From contig OY755178.1 in the NCBI GenBank assembly GCA_963576735.1, forward strand, positions 3,410,001 to 3,474,000: a DNA stretch of 64,000 bases, read 5' to 3'. The notes below the pieces were generated by a model. It was not told the origin of the DNA. It worked only from the letters and a program-made list of their open reading frames with translations, and did not search any database. This DNA is from Bedellia somnulentella (taxonomy: Eukaryota; Arthropoda; Insecta; Lepidoptera; Bedelliidae). The position numbers and the translations under genes were made by a program. Shown here one piece after another: positions 54,307 through 64,000 of this stretch. Position 1 is the first letter of the stretch, and each line of letters begins with the position of its first letter.

Positions 54307-55349
54307 TACTCGACGCCGGTTATGAATAACATATTTCTCTTTCCCGATACAATTTTCATGCTTGATCTATTATATGGCATTCCCTATGCACAATAGTAGG
54401 GATGTATTGATATTTAGTAAGAGTTTTGTATTGTAGCTATTCAGTCTCTTATCTGGTTTTTACCCGACTAGGGCAAAATTAAAAGGAAGGCTAATTAGTT
54501 CTAGTCAGTTAGGAGTCCGGAATCAAGATAACAGATTTTTTTGTTTTTATTAATTTATTTTTACTTACTTGGGTAATAGTTTTGAGACAATTTAATTCAT
54601 TCTTATAAATGAATAATACACTAAATTCATAAATTTGATGATGTTTACAATTATGTATGACTTTCAAAAGATATTTGATGAAACTGTTAAATTAACAGAT
54701 TGGAGAAAAATAAATACCTTTTAAAATAAAATCAAGCGATTTCAAAACAAGGAGCTAAGTAATTTGACTGTATGTTTTTTTGGTATGTATGTTACGCGAT
54801 TATTCCGTCAAAGGTTTCCATGGTTTTTTCGTTCTGTAGGATATATATGCTTCCAAAGTGGTCTCAATTTGTTTGCATGATGTTTGATAACGTGTTTAAA
54901 AAATATAGCTAAGAAAATAAAAAAACTACGTAGATTGTATGACTATAAAGGCGTTCCGTCACATTTCTATTGAAATATATAATCTTAGAAGGTGGTAAGT
55001 ATTTTTTGGTAACTGTAATTATTGGCAATCATTTTCAATATCAAATCAAATCAAAATCTAATTCAAAATAATAAAATTTTATCAAAATTTAGCATCGAAG
55101 AGAATTAACGGTCCCCACACTAGCTTAAATCCTGGGTTGCAGGATTAGCAGGAGACCTTACATTATTGGCTTAAAACGATTATAAATAACAGATAGAAAA
55201 TTAGAATTATAAATTAAAATGCAACAACTGTTTGTGTATTGTGTGAGTGTGTAGGTGTGGGTGTTTGTGTGTGGGTGAATAACTTCTTTGAGTATGTTAT
55301 GAAATTATTCTATCATATATCAATATCATACATAATTATTAAATTAAAT
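54307..55349. other. No gene; repeat debris
   Basis: AT-rich. 55110-55165 (ACTAGCTTAAATCCTGGGTT) resembles another LINE tail. 55230-55280 is a TGTG microsatellite. Confidence 0.4.
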
Positions 55350-55450
55350 ATATAGTCACGTTATTATGTCCCAAAGGGAAGAGGAAGAGACTATCGATTG
55401 CCACTCTGTACGACCTTGGCAAACCTTTCCAGTTTCATCTTGATTCATCA
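55350..55450 (-). repeat. RTE-like LINE 3' end fragment
   Basis: Minus strand: CAAGGTCGTACAGAGTGGCA, CGATAGTCTCTTCCTCTTCC. Confidence 0.5.
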
Positions 55451-55894
55451 AATAGTTTGACTGTTTTTGTAACATAATACTTCTGAAACAAGAAACAAAC
55501 CTTTAATTTTGCACCGTACACACAATTACTCTCTAAAGCCACCACTATAACTGAGGGAAATTATCCGCCACACAAACTCGAGGCCAGAGAGCAGTTGGCA
55601 ACAGCATATACCCGTAGTGACATCGTTAGATGACACTCGACACAGTTCAATTGTCGATAACACTCATTTTATATTCGGAATACTCGACGTTCACATTTGA
55701 ATGTGAATGCGACTGCATTTCTGACTTCCTCACTATGTTGCCTGAATAGATAGATACCGATCTTGAGCTCAGGCCGCTTTGAGTAAAGAAGTTCGTACTG
55801 AAAGTTTTGTCCTACTTTTACTGCGGTATTTCAGAACATTTGATTAACATTCTATTTTGTTACCTTATAATAGCCCTAATTTTTTTTTTTTGAA

Positions 55895-56135
55895 ACATAC
55901 ATATACTCACGGTTATAAATCCCTAGATGGGGTAGCCAGAGCTCAGGAATTTGAAATTCTTCAGCCACTTTTGGAAAGCTTAGTGGGGAATAGATGGTAA
56001 AATAAAGGTTGTTGGTGATGGGTCTCCAACCTCATCGCCCAAAAATCCCTTAAAAGCCCCAATACCGTTAGTCGCCTCTTACGTACACCCACTGGAAGAA
56101 AAGGGGTAGTGCTATTCTAAGCCGACACTAAACAG
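55895..56135 (-). repeat. SINE-C copy, complete
   Basis: CATACATATACTCACGGTTA to TAAGCCGACACTAAACAGC; minus strand. Confidence 0.85.
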
Positions 56136-56144
56136 CAGTTTTTT

Positions 56145-56275
56145 AAACAGGTGTCGTAAACGGCGACTTAAGGTATGGGTTTCAAGGTAGTTGTTGGGCG
56201 ATGCCGTTCGAGACCCATCACCAACAATACTTCATTTTACCGTCTTTTCGCCACTCAACTTCCAAATGTGGTTAT
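56145..56275 (+). repeat. SINE-C copy, internal fragment, head-to-head with its neighbour
   Basis: GGTGTCGTAAACGGCGACTT, GGGCGATGCCGTTCGAGACC and CCACTCAACTTCCAAATGTG; lacks both ends. Confidence 0.75.
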
Positions 56276-56589
56276 TGCTTAAAATTTAAATATTTTTTTT
56301 TGTATAAATTTGGTAGAATGATTTTGTATAGATGTTTATTTTTTTTTGCGGCCGTTCACATTTGCACATATATGCTATCATGCAATTATTTACATCAAAA
56401 TGATAGTAGGGGGCAGGCTTATACCTGTTTTGCACTCGCCGTTGTCACATGGCAAACTAATCTCAGACATCTAGATTTACTTACGAATGTTTGTTTACTA
56501 TATTTTGCCATCTTTAATTTCATTTCTAAAATCATTGGTCATATCTATGCATAACGCGAAGTGTCTTTTCTGCAATATTTATTACAAAT

Positions 56590-56925
56590 TAACCGAACAC
56601 GCACATAGACTCATACACTCACAAACACACACATAATACGAGTTCTGATCTGTTATGGCAATTAATTATGAGATAATGAACTATTTTATTCTCTTTTTAA
56701 AAACTTTTTTCTTTTTTTTTAATTCTACATAAACAAAAAATATATATTTGTATCATTGTACTTGAAGCAAAATTAAAAATGGCAGTCAGCACATAACTGT
56801 TATGTTACTTAGTTATTTAAAAGAGCCTGTTTGCTGCGTCACAGGGAAACCTACTGCGGTAAACACCGAAACCAATTCATTGTGAACTACTTAATTTTGT
56901 GAAATAAAAGCCTTTTTTTTGATAT
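56590..56925 (+). repeat. 400-bp interspersed repeat, second copy
   Basis: Matches 13531-13851 in direct orientation (ACACGCACATAGACTCATAC … CTACTGCGGTAAACACCGAA … GTGAAATAAAAGCC + oligo-T). Confidence 0.75.
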
Positions 56926-57654
56926 TTTTCATTTGAGCCCACAGAATTCTCTGAATTGCTTGAAGGCGCTATACGTGCACTGTATTTTGCATAAGAGTTA
57001 ATTGGTTTAAAACTCCATACGATATATTGAAAGTATACTTATTCAAATTCAAAACCAAATACTATAACATCAAATAAAACATACGCAATTATTGTGACTT
57101 CAGATTTCAGAAAAAAAAAAAGTTTGCAAATCCATAATAAGCAATATCATAACATTTTATTACGAAACCTGACTTTACATATCTGTAACTTCAGTTCTAT
57201 GTAAAACGTGTTGACTTAAAACAAAGTCTAAATGGCAACTCTAGAAAAACACAAATAAAAATAAAAATCATATTTTAGATATTGTAGAAAGAAGAAATAT
57301 TTGAAATTCAAAAACAATAAGAAACTCAACCCGAAACAGAAAATCCATTGAATAGAAATGCACTTGAGTACGAGAGCCGCCAATTCAATTCAGTACACCT
57401 CGGCTTTGAGAGACATCTTTCAGAGAATTTTGTAAAATCATTATTATACAGATGCACACACGTTTGTTTGTTAAACACTCAAAGGCAGTAGTAACCTACA
57501 GTAAAAGGCACGAAGGTAAATTATACATCCCAAAAAGATGACTAGAATTATTTCCCCGCAATTGCTATTCTATGGCAATCACAATATTCAATAAGTTACC
57601 TGCAAGTTTCAATGAATTACCACTAACAAAATTATAATTATCTCTACATAATTT

Positions 57655-57945
57655 TGTCTTTTCTAAAGACATATGTGTGGTTAATATATCATGGTTGTTA
57701 ACGGTGAGGGAAAACATCGTGAGGAAACCCACATGACTTAGTTGTACTTAGTCATGTGACAGTGTATTCGTACAAAACGGCGATAGGCCTGCCCCCTATC
57801 ACGTGAGTACACTGTCCATGCAAAACGTGGGTACTCTGAACACCAGGTGACAAAGTCACGTGATGTTTAGAAGTATTAGTACCTCTGCCAACCCCTTCGG
57901 GGATATTCGGCGTGAACGTTTATGTTATGTTATGTAATTTCTTTA
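57655..57945 (+). repeat. SINE-A copy, 5' truncated
   Basis: Starts TGTCTTTTCTAAAGACATAT, body complete, tail (TTATG)n. Confidence 0.85.
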
Positions 57946-58344
57946 GTAATAAAATTTACTACAGTGTCAGTGGTTATTTATGTGATAAACGCTTTAATGT
58001 CGATATTGTTGACACGTAAGGTGTTTATAGGATTGAAAGGTATTGACTAAATTATATTATAAAGTTTGACATTGTTAATAATTTACTAAGGAACACTATA
58101 TAATTATATTTCAATGTTACATCTTCAAGATTTAAGAATACCATGTAGTCCGATTCAGGATATACTGCATGGTCACACCATTTTAAGGAGTGAAGAATTG
58201 TGATGTTCATAATTGTTCCGTTCAAAATTCGGTCTCTCGTGCTCCAGTCCCGTCCCTCTGCTCGATCCTTCATTTTTTATTGTGCTGCATTGGAAACACG
58301 TCTCGTCTCCGTAAAATAAAAATTATTAAATATTTTTTCAAATG

Positions 58345-58933
58345 GCTGTTGGACCCACCTTCCTGCCCACATTGGGGTGGTATTTTTGAAAGTGTTGTTA
58401 AGGTCGCTAAAACTCATTTGCGTCGCGTAATTGGTGATACTGTACTTGCTTATGAGGAACTTGATACTGTATTTTGTAAAATTGAGGCAGTCCTCAATTC
58501 ACGGCCTTTGTGCCCGCTCTCTTCGGATCCAAATGACTTAGAAGTGTTGACTCCAGGACATTTCTTGATCAGACAACCACTTAACGCCTCGCCTGAGTAC
58601 CCTTTTGTTGATTGTAGCCCGAACCGAGTTTCGCGATTTGAAGCCCTCCAGAGGATGACCCAGACTTTCTGGCATCGTTGGTCTCTAGAATATTTGCATA
58701 TACTCCAGCAACGGGTTAAGTGGACTGATAAGATGAATCCACGAGCTGCTGGTGACCTTGTTTTAGTGAAAGATACTAACCTTCCGCCCTTACTGTGGCG
58801 CAAGGGGCGTATTCTTAAGTGGTTTCCGGGTACAGATGGTACTCCTAGAGTTGTTGTGGTCCTGGTGGGTGATTCTATTTTGAAAAGAGCGGTCTATCTA
58901 TCTAAGAGCAACTCTATCCCGACTCCCGATTGA
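58345..58933 (+). pseudogene. BEL/Pao integrase C-terminal fragment
   Basis: The readable part begins LLDPPSCPHWGGIFESVVKV and continues VLNSRPLCPLSSDPNDLEVL, TPGHFLIRQPL and YLHILQQRVKW to a basic C-terminal domain (GDLVLVKDTNLPPLLWRKGR) and ends at TGA. This is the last part of the BEL/Pao polyprotein (end of the integrase core, including the Glu region, plus the conserved C-terminal domain). Everything upstream (Gag, protease, RT, RNase H) is missing. The frame is open to the natural stop. The upstream part of the same frame (58190-58344) shows no family resemblance and is flank. Confidence 0.8.
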
Positions 58934-58948
58934 TTAAAGCGGGCCGAT

Positions 58949-59526
58949 TGTAGCGGCCCGGGGCGCTATGTTCGCGCCAGATTATTGAGTGCTTGTTTTA
59001 TGGCAGTATGCGCTTAGCCTTAGCCTATTCTATATTGAGTGAGTGATTGATAGAAAAAAAGACTGTATGACTTCTTGACTTGACCTTTAATTTTTGATGG
59101 CGGATTTTTGTATTGTAATTTAATTTTGTATAAATTTTGAGTATTGTGATAATAATAGAAAGAGGCAGTTAATAATTTTGATTGTTTATATTGGGAATCG
59201 GTGGAATTGTGGACAATATAAAAGTGATCTCGGTTGAAACAAAACTTTGATGTGCGTTGCGAGCGGTGCACGCGTTGAATCAGAAATCATCTGAGGAAGA
59301 TATTCGTAGAATACGAAAAAAAGCAAGGAAAGATTTACTAGAGACGATATCCCTTGGCCAGGGAATCGTATTTTTATCAAAGACTGGATGCATTCAGATC
59401 TGATCAAATAGTGAGAAGAAAGAAACCTCTTGAGCAATTCTGGGAGATCGAATAGCAAAAGACGGAGCAACTCACCAGGAAATCACGTAAGTGGATAAAA
59501 TAATTATATAAATCATTAAAAACACA
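58949..59526 (+). repeat. Candidate BEL/Pao LTR followed by a primer-site-like sequence
   Basis: Starts TGTAGCGGCCCGGGGCGC, 15 bp after the integrase stop and right after a purine-rich AAAGCGGGCCGA. It ends …AACACA just before TGGTAGCAGAG (59527), which resembles a BEL/Pao primer-binding site. No second LTR lies in the window to confirm the borders. Confidence 0.45.
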
Positions 59527-59905
59527 TGGTAGCAGAGAAAAATACGAACACTGTTTTTGTCATCATTTTCATCGTTTTAAGCATATTATTTTTGTAAGTT
59601 TGTAGACATTTAAGGCTAGAGAACCCCGAATTATCCCTAGAATAGCCGGTCCGTTGCTACCCTTATCCATTACTTTTTCGATTAGATTACTTCATCCAAA
59701 TCGTCATATAAGGTAAGAAGAAATTAATTGGATCAAATTAACGAATTTTTCTTCTCGACAACTAAAATATTCAAGAGTTACTGATTTTAATTGTGATTGC
59801 GACCTTGCCCTCTTTTATTTTCAGTAGCACCTTTAGCAAAAGACGGTTTCATGCTATACTCCTTCTGGCACAAAAAAATAATAAATATATGTGCCTTTTC
59901 AAATT
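59527..59905. other. No gene seen
   Basis: No gag-like frame follows the primer-site-like sequence. Confidence 0.4.
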
Positions 59906-59908
59906 AAT

Positions 59909-60065
59909 AGCTGTGTAGTGTTGGCTTAGAATAGCACTACCCCATTTCTAACAATCCTTACCCCACTTAACTTTTAAAAGTGGCTAAAGTATTTTAATTC
60001 CGGAGTTCTGGCAACCCCTTACTGAGCCCTTTTTATACCAACCCCTTATTCATAAGCGTGGGTAT
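59909..60065 (+). repeat. SINE-C copy with a large internal deletion
   Basis: GCTGTGTAGTGTTGGCTTAG, then directly CCCCACTTAACTTTTAAAAG. Confidence 0.7.
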
Positions 60066-62134
60066 ATAAAGAAAAAGAAAATGATTTTCGGATATTTAAT
60101 TGCGCGTTTTTACGTGGTTTTTGAATCTCGACGTTTCGAGAACTTTTCAGTTATCATGATCACGGGAAGACGGTTGTTATATTTTACTGGGTTCCACCAA
60201 CAGCTTAACCCGTGTCGACTTCAGACTTCAAGAATGGAGGAGATTCTCAATTCATCGAGATGTTTTTTCTGTCCATGCTAGAATGGTTTTTTATTGGCTG
60301 GATGGTATTTTAATATGAAACTGTTCTAAGAAATAAGATGTGAGGTGACCCTATAATATCTGTGAAACTCTTTATTAATGTAATCGGTAAAGTCGTTCGA
60401 GTCCTGCTGGTGACGATATTTTTTTCTTTCCCTAATTTATTAGTAATAATCCCCACATGAGGTTTTCATGAACATAACATTCTTAAACCTAATCATTATT
60501 AAGGAGTGTCAATAATAATATAGGGCCTACTAATTAATTAATGATTAGGAGGATTAGACTGATTTGGATAATTCGGTATGCAAAGTTTTACTAAAGTGAT
60601 GCCGATTACAAAACCATTTCGAGATATTATGGTTGTAAACAATATTTTCTTGAAATTATGTCAATTGAAGCTAAGATGACTGTTATTTTATCAAAAAACT
60701 GTAATAATGTTTGACCTTCAATGTTGTTTCAAAGACATACGGTTTTGCAGTTTATTAATAAAATATCGAAAATCATAGGTTTGTTTAGTATAATATCGTA
60801 ATCATTTCATTTGACATCACAAATTCTTGATATGTTTTGCAATCAGCAACATTTTTATAAAACATTTCGCTTCATTTGCATGTCGCTACGTGATTTTATC
60901 GATCGATGACGTTATTAAGTACAAAAGTTGAACAATCTTTAAAAAATCATAACTTTACAATTACTCATTTTAAATGGAAAATATTCAAATTAGTGTTTTA
61001 TTTTCGTGTTAACTATCGAATAAAAATATTTAATAAATACCAAAAAAAAACTTTGCATACCGAATTCATAACATCAGCAGGCGGTCGAGCGATGCGAGGC
61101 GGAAGAGATGGACTAGCCGCTGTAGGCCTCTCAAGGAAAAGACGCTGCTGGCTCGCCAAGTTTAAATTTTAAATGCTTATTGCTTCTAATGATGCATTAA
61201 AAATGAATATTCTGATTGATATACTATAAAAACAAATTTAATGAAAATTAAATGTAAGCTAACTAACATATTTTATTATTCATTTCGATTACGAGGATTA
61301 TAACTAAAAGTAATGTAAAAGATAAAAGACTGTCGACTTGCGGAATACATACCAGTTCAGAATACAAAAATGTAAAAGATGATTGCTATGAAAATTACAA
61401 AATTAGTCTAGTTGTTTTAGAGATAAGCCGAAATAAACAGACAAATAGACAGTATTTATACCGTTTGTACATCCACATACATTAAGGTAAAAGCGGTTTT
61501 CTATTTTATTTTAAACATTCAAATTATACTACCTGTATTATATTCTTATGTAGGATCATTAGCTGTAAAACAATAAAAACGACCTAAAGCTAATAAAAAT
61601 AAATTTCCAATGAAAATATTAACCATTTACAACTAAAATTCAGAACACTAAGTGAATCTAAAACTACAAGTCCAATCCAAAACGCCATTTGCACCCAGTC
61701 AGTTACCAGATATTTAACTAGTGACGCTGAACTTCGGTAAAGTGAAATTAGGCCCAGCGGTAAAACTAAGTTTGGCTGTCAGAAATGTATTGCTCGGCTA
61801 TCAACTTGGTATGTGAAACGGTTGAAACAAATTTAATGTTGTATTAGTTCCTTATATGGTTGGATATTATTAAACTTTATTTAATGATGAACCATACACA
61901 CATACATATACCAAATTATTATATATTCAGTATATCAATAAAATTAATATGCGTATTTTCATTTTACTATATTAAATTTTTCATGTGTTTATATTATCAT
62001 TACATTTACATAAATCATGGTTAATATTTTATGAATATTTTATGTAAATCTTAATTTTTCAACTTGTGACTTTTTTATATTTTATATACTTTAAATTTAT
62101 ATAAACTGTTACAATATACAGCACGACTCTGTTA
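60066..62134. other. No gene; candidate MITE at 60571-61066
   Basis: AT-rich. ATTCGGTATGCAAAGTTTT (about 60573) recurs as its reverse complement at about 61048-61066. This could be the TIR of a 0.5-kb element. An 88-codon frame (60906-61172) inside it has no recognised domain. Confidence 0.35.
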
Positions 62135-62265
62135 TATAGTTCTTCAAGAAGAAGTCGCTTTTAGTGATATGACCGCCCTTTCTACTTCATTATATTATTT
62201 TTTTGTTTGTGAATATTATCTCTTTAAGATGTGCAATAAAGAGTTTTCTATTCTATTCCATATAC
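62135..62265 (+). repeat. LINE 3' tail with (TATTC)n
   Basis: Same family as 44100-44270: GACCGCCCTTTCTACTTC and GTGCAATAAAGAGTTTTCTA. Confidence 0.55.
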
Positions 62266-63060
62266 TCAAAAATTTAGATCACAAAATCTTTAAGCATGAA
62301 CCAGAATAAACGATGATGGGATAAGACGAGATCGAGTGTAATAATACATATATTTGAATCATCAGTCAGTGTGTATCAGTGTATTACGCCAAACAAAGAT
62401 TACATCAAACGAAATAAAATACAAAGTCCGCGTCATTTACAATACAAGTATACGTATGAATATTTCAATAAAGTCACGGAAAATGGAATATTGCAACAAA
62501 GCGAGGGTAGTTTTAGCTACCAATTCTTCGCTTCCCAGAAACGTCAATACATGTTATTCCCAAGAAAGCCTCGAATATTGAAGTGCGCACCTGTCGTATT
62601 GTACATATTGATGCCATTATGTTACTTAACCGGTGCCAAAGTATTGACGATTTCGAAGTTATTCTTTCTGAATGGAAATTGGTAGAACTTGTCCTGTAAT
62701 CGAAATTCGACTGTTTTTTTTTATAAACTATAATATATATTATCTTACTTGCTATAGACAAATAATTTTGGGATAAACAATCATTTATTGTTAAAACGAA
62801 TTGGATTTATTTGAATTATCTAATTGTTAAGTTAGTGATGTCACAGTTATATTCTACAATAAGGTGATAGACTTGCCCCCTATCATGGGACGACACCGAC
62901 AACATGGGTTTTCTGTACAAAAATCTCACGTGATATTTAGGAAATCAGTATCTTGTGTTCAGTCTTGAGTCGGTTGATTTACGTGATGCATAAATTTGAG
63001 GTACATTTCGTATATATTGGACTGGTGGGACGTAAACAGTTTTGCACACTTATGGTTTAT
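62266..63060. other. No gene; SINE-A fragment at 62855-62960
   Basis: 62855-62960 carries GACTTGCCCCCTATCATGGG and TCTCACGTGATATTTAGG from SINE-A. A 104-codon frame (62371-62685) has no recognised domain and is not supported as a gene. Confidence 0.4.
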
Positions 63061-63067
63061 ATGCTAA

Positions 63068-63261
63068 AGAGCTTATTCCATTTGTCTGAATGAAGACGTC
63101 TGAGAGCCACAGAATCTGAATTCAGACTAGTGGAATAACTTTCAGAACGCTACGCTTCTAAAAGTAGACAAATTTGTGTAGTGGAATAACAAGCGTCTGC
63201 GGCAGTAACTTCGAAGGACGTCTGAATTCAGAAACGACAAAGTGTAATGGAATAAGCTCTT
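63068..63261. mobile_element. Short MITE with TAA target duplication
   Basis: 194 bp. TIRs AGAGCTTATTCCATT at both ends, continuing with mismatches through GACGTCTGA. Flanked by TAA (63065-63067 and 63262-63264). TGGAATAA also recurs internally. Probably PIF/Harbinger-like by target size. Confidence 0.7.
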
Positions 63262-63399
63262 AAAGAAGTGTATGATGTGTTTTTTTGTATTCTGACATAT
63301 ACAGCCAATGTGGATTGAGTTATTAGTAATGGACGGCCGCGCAAGAAGTTAAAAAACCAATACGAAATCGTTCTTGCAAAAGGCGAGTGTCCGAAAAGA

Positions 63400-63500
63400 A
63401 ATAAAATAATGAATGTGAGAGAAGTAAGTGAGATTTGTCAGGATCGGGAAAAGTGGAGATAGATAGTGTCTGCCTACCCCAATGGGAATAATAATTGCCG
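63400..63500 (+). pseudogene. LINE ORF C-terminal relic (RTE-like)
   Basis: The frame from 63403 reads MNVREVSEICQDREKWR, stop, IVSAYPNGNN. CQDREKWR is typical of the last residues of the RT polyprotein of RTE-like LINEs. Only this end remains, with an in-frame stop. Confidence 0.55.
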
Positions 63501-63514
63501 AGTGGTTGAACTTG

Positions 63515-63770
63515 ACTTGAGTGTTGACTTAGAACGTCACTACCCCTTTGTACCCACGGGTGTCGTCAGAGGAGTCTAAGGGTATGGAGCTTTTTTAAGT
63601 TGTTTTAAAGACCCATGACCAACGATACTTTATTTCTACCATCTTGTACCTTATCAACTTCCAAATGCGACAGCAGAATTTCTTATTCGGAATTTCGTGG
63701 CTGAGGAGTTTCTAGCTATAAAGCTCTGGCTTCCCATTTTTAGTATTTTTGGGCGTAAGTATATGTATGT
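63515..63770 (+). repeat. SINE-C copy, rearranged
   Basis: GTGTTGACTTAGAACGTCAC to GGGCGTAAGTATATGTATG. The middle contains an extra AATTTCGTGGCTGAGGAGTT duplication. Confidence 0.7.
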
Positions 63771-63917
63771 AGATATAAGTGAGTAAGTTTGTACCTATTT
63801 AAAAATTTTACCTATTTATTTAAAATACACTAAATCTGTCAAAAATGCATTGCACAGATGCAAATGCACACACTACCATGTATATTTCATAAAAAAATGC
63901 ATTATCTGTAACATGAC

Positions 63918-64000
63918 CTAAACGTTCACGGCGTTTTTCCCCGAAGGGGTTGGTAGAGGTACTAATACAATATATACTACTTAATAATAAGTGACAGCGC
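63918..64000 (-). repeat. SINE-A copy, cut by the window end
   Basis: AAACGTTCACGGCG, CCCCGAAGGGGTTGGTAGAG: the 3' end of a minus-strand SINE-A. Confidence 0.7.

Larger units (their letters stand above)
55515..57434. repeat. Inverted repeat 2, right arm (with insertions)
   Basis: Partner of 43203-43985. It is expanded by a head-to-head SINE-C pair (55895-56275) and by the 400-bp repeat (56590-56925). Confidence 0.8.

Noticed and set aside
62371..62685. 104-codon frame as a small host gene
   Set aside because: No domain, a poor start context, and overlapping frames on both strands of similar length; nothing supports expression.

Overview
This is non-coding, transposon-packed eukaryotic DNA, almost certainly from a moth or butterfly. 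The signs are (i) about twenty copies of a short interspersed repeat whose 3' end is a (TATG)n microsatellite, a layout typical of Lepidoptera, (ii) a Lep1-like Helitron with its conserved TCCC…CTAG ends, (iii) a CsRn1-type Ty3/Gypsy element, and (iv) AT-rich sequence with insect-type non-LTR elements. I found no convincing host gene, no functional tRNA or rRNA gene and no CRISPR array. Two 200-N scaffold gaps lie at 10376-10575 and 37861-38060.

Layout. 1-17395 is one large inverted repeat: the left arm (1-5131) reads as the reverse complement of the right arm (11143-17395). The spacer holds a nearly intact two-ORF LINE ('LINE A'). A mariner transposon interrupts only the left arm. Two SINEs, a 400-bp repeat and a 1.3-kb composite insert interrupt only the right arm, so each arm shows the empty site of the other. 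17447-18142 holds a Lep1-like Helitron and a candidate MITE. 20149-25841 is a complete Ty3/Gypsy LTR retrotransposon on the minus strand with 4-bp target duplications and apparently identical 173-bp LTRs; one LTR carries a Harbinger-type MITE, and a small extra ORF encodes a putative myristoylated membrane protein. 29417-35533 is a full-length LOA-like LINE ('LINE C', minus) inserted in a SINE with a 15-bp target duplication; its ORF1 is broken by a 350-bp tandem duplication. 37295-37860 is a long hairpin element ending at a gap. 38061-40693 is a decayed CR1/Jockey-group LINE ('LINE D'). 42180-42790 is an internally deleted mariner inside a SINE. 43203-57434 is framed by a second, older inverted repeat, contains a third one (44675-45175 against 47355-47930), and carries 'LINE B' (48953-54306), which has a PHD finger in ORF1. 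58345-59526 is the 3' end of a BEL/Pao element. The remainder is SINE copies, LINE tails and AT-rich sequence without genes.

The window records repeated nested insertion. The inverted-repeat arms and paired LTRs act as internal before/after controls, so the insertion order and the target-site duplications can be read directly. Three non-autonomous families recur and are called here SINE-A (tRNA-derived, A/B boxes), SINE-B (tRNA-like head) and SINE-C (microsatellite-tailed).
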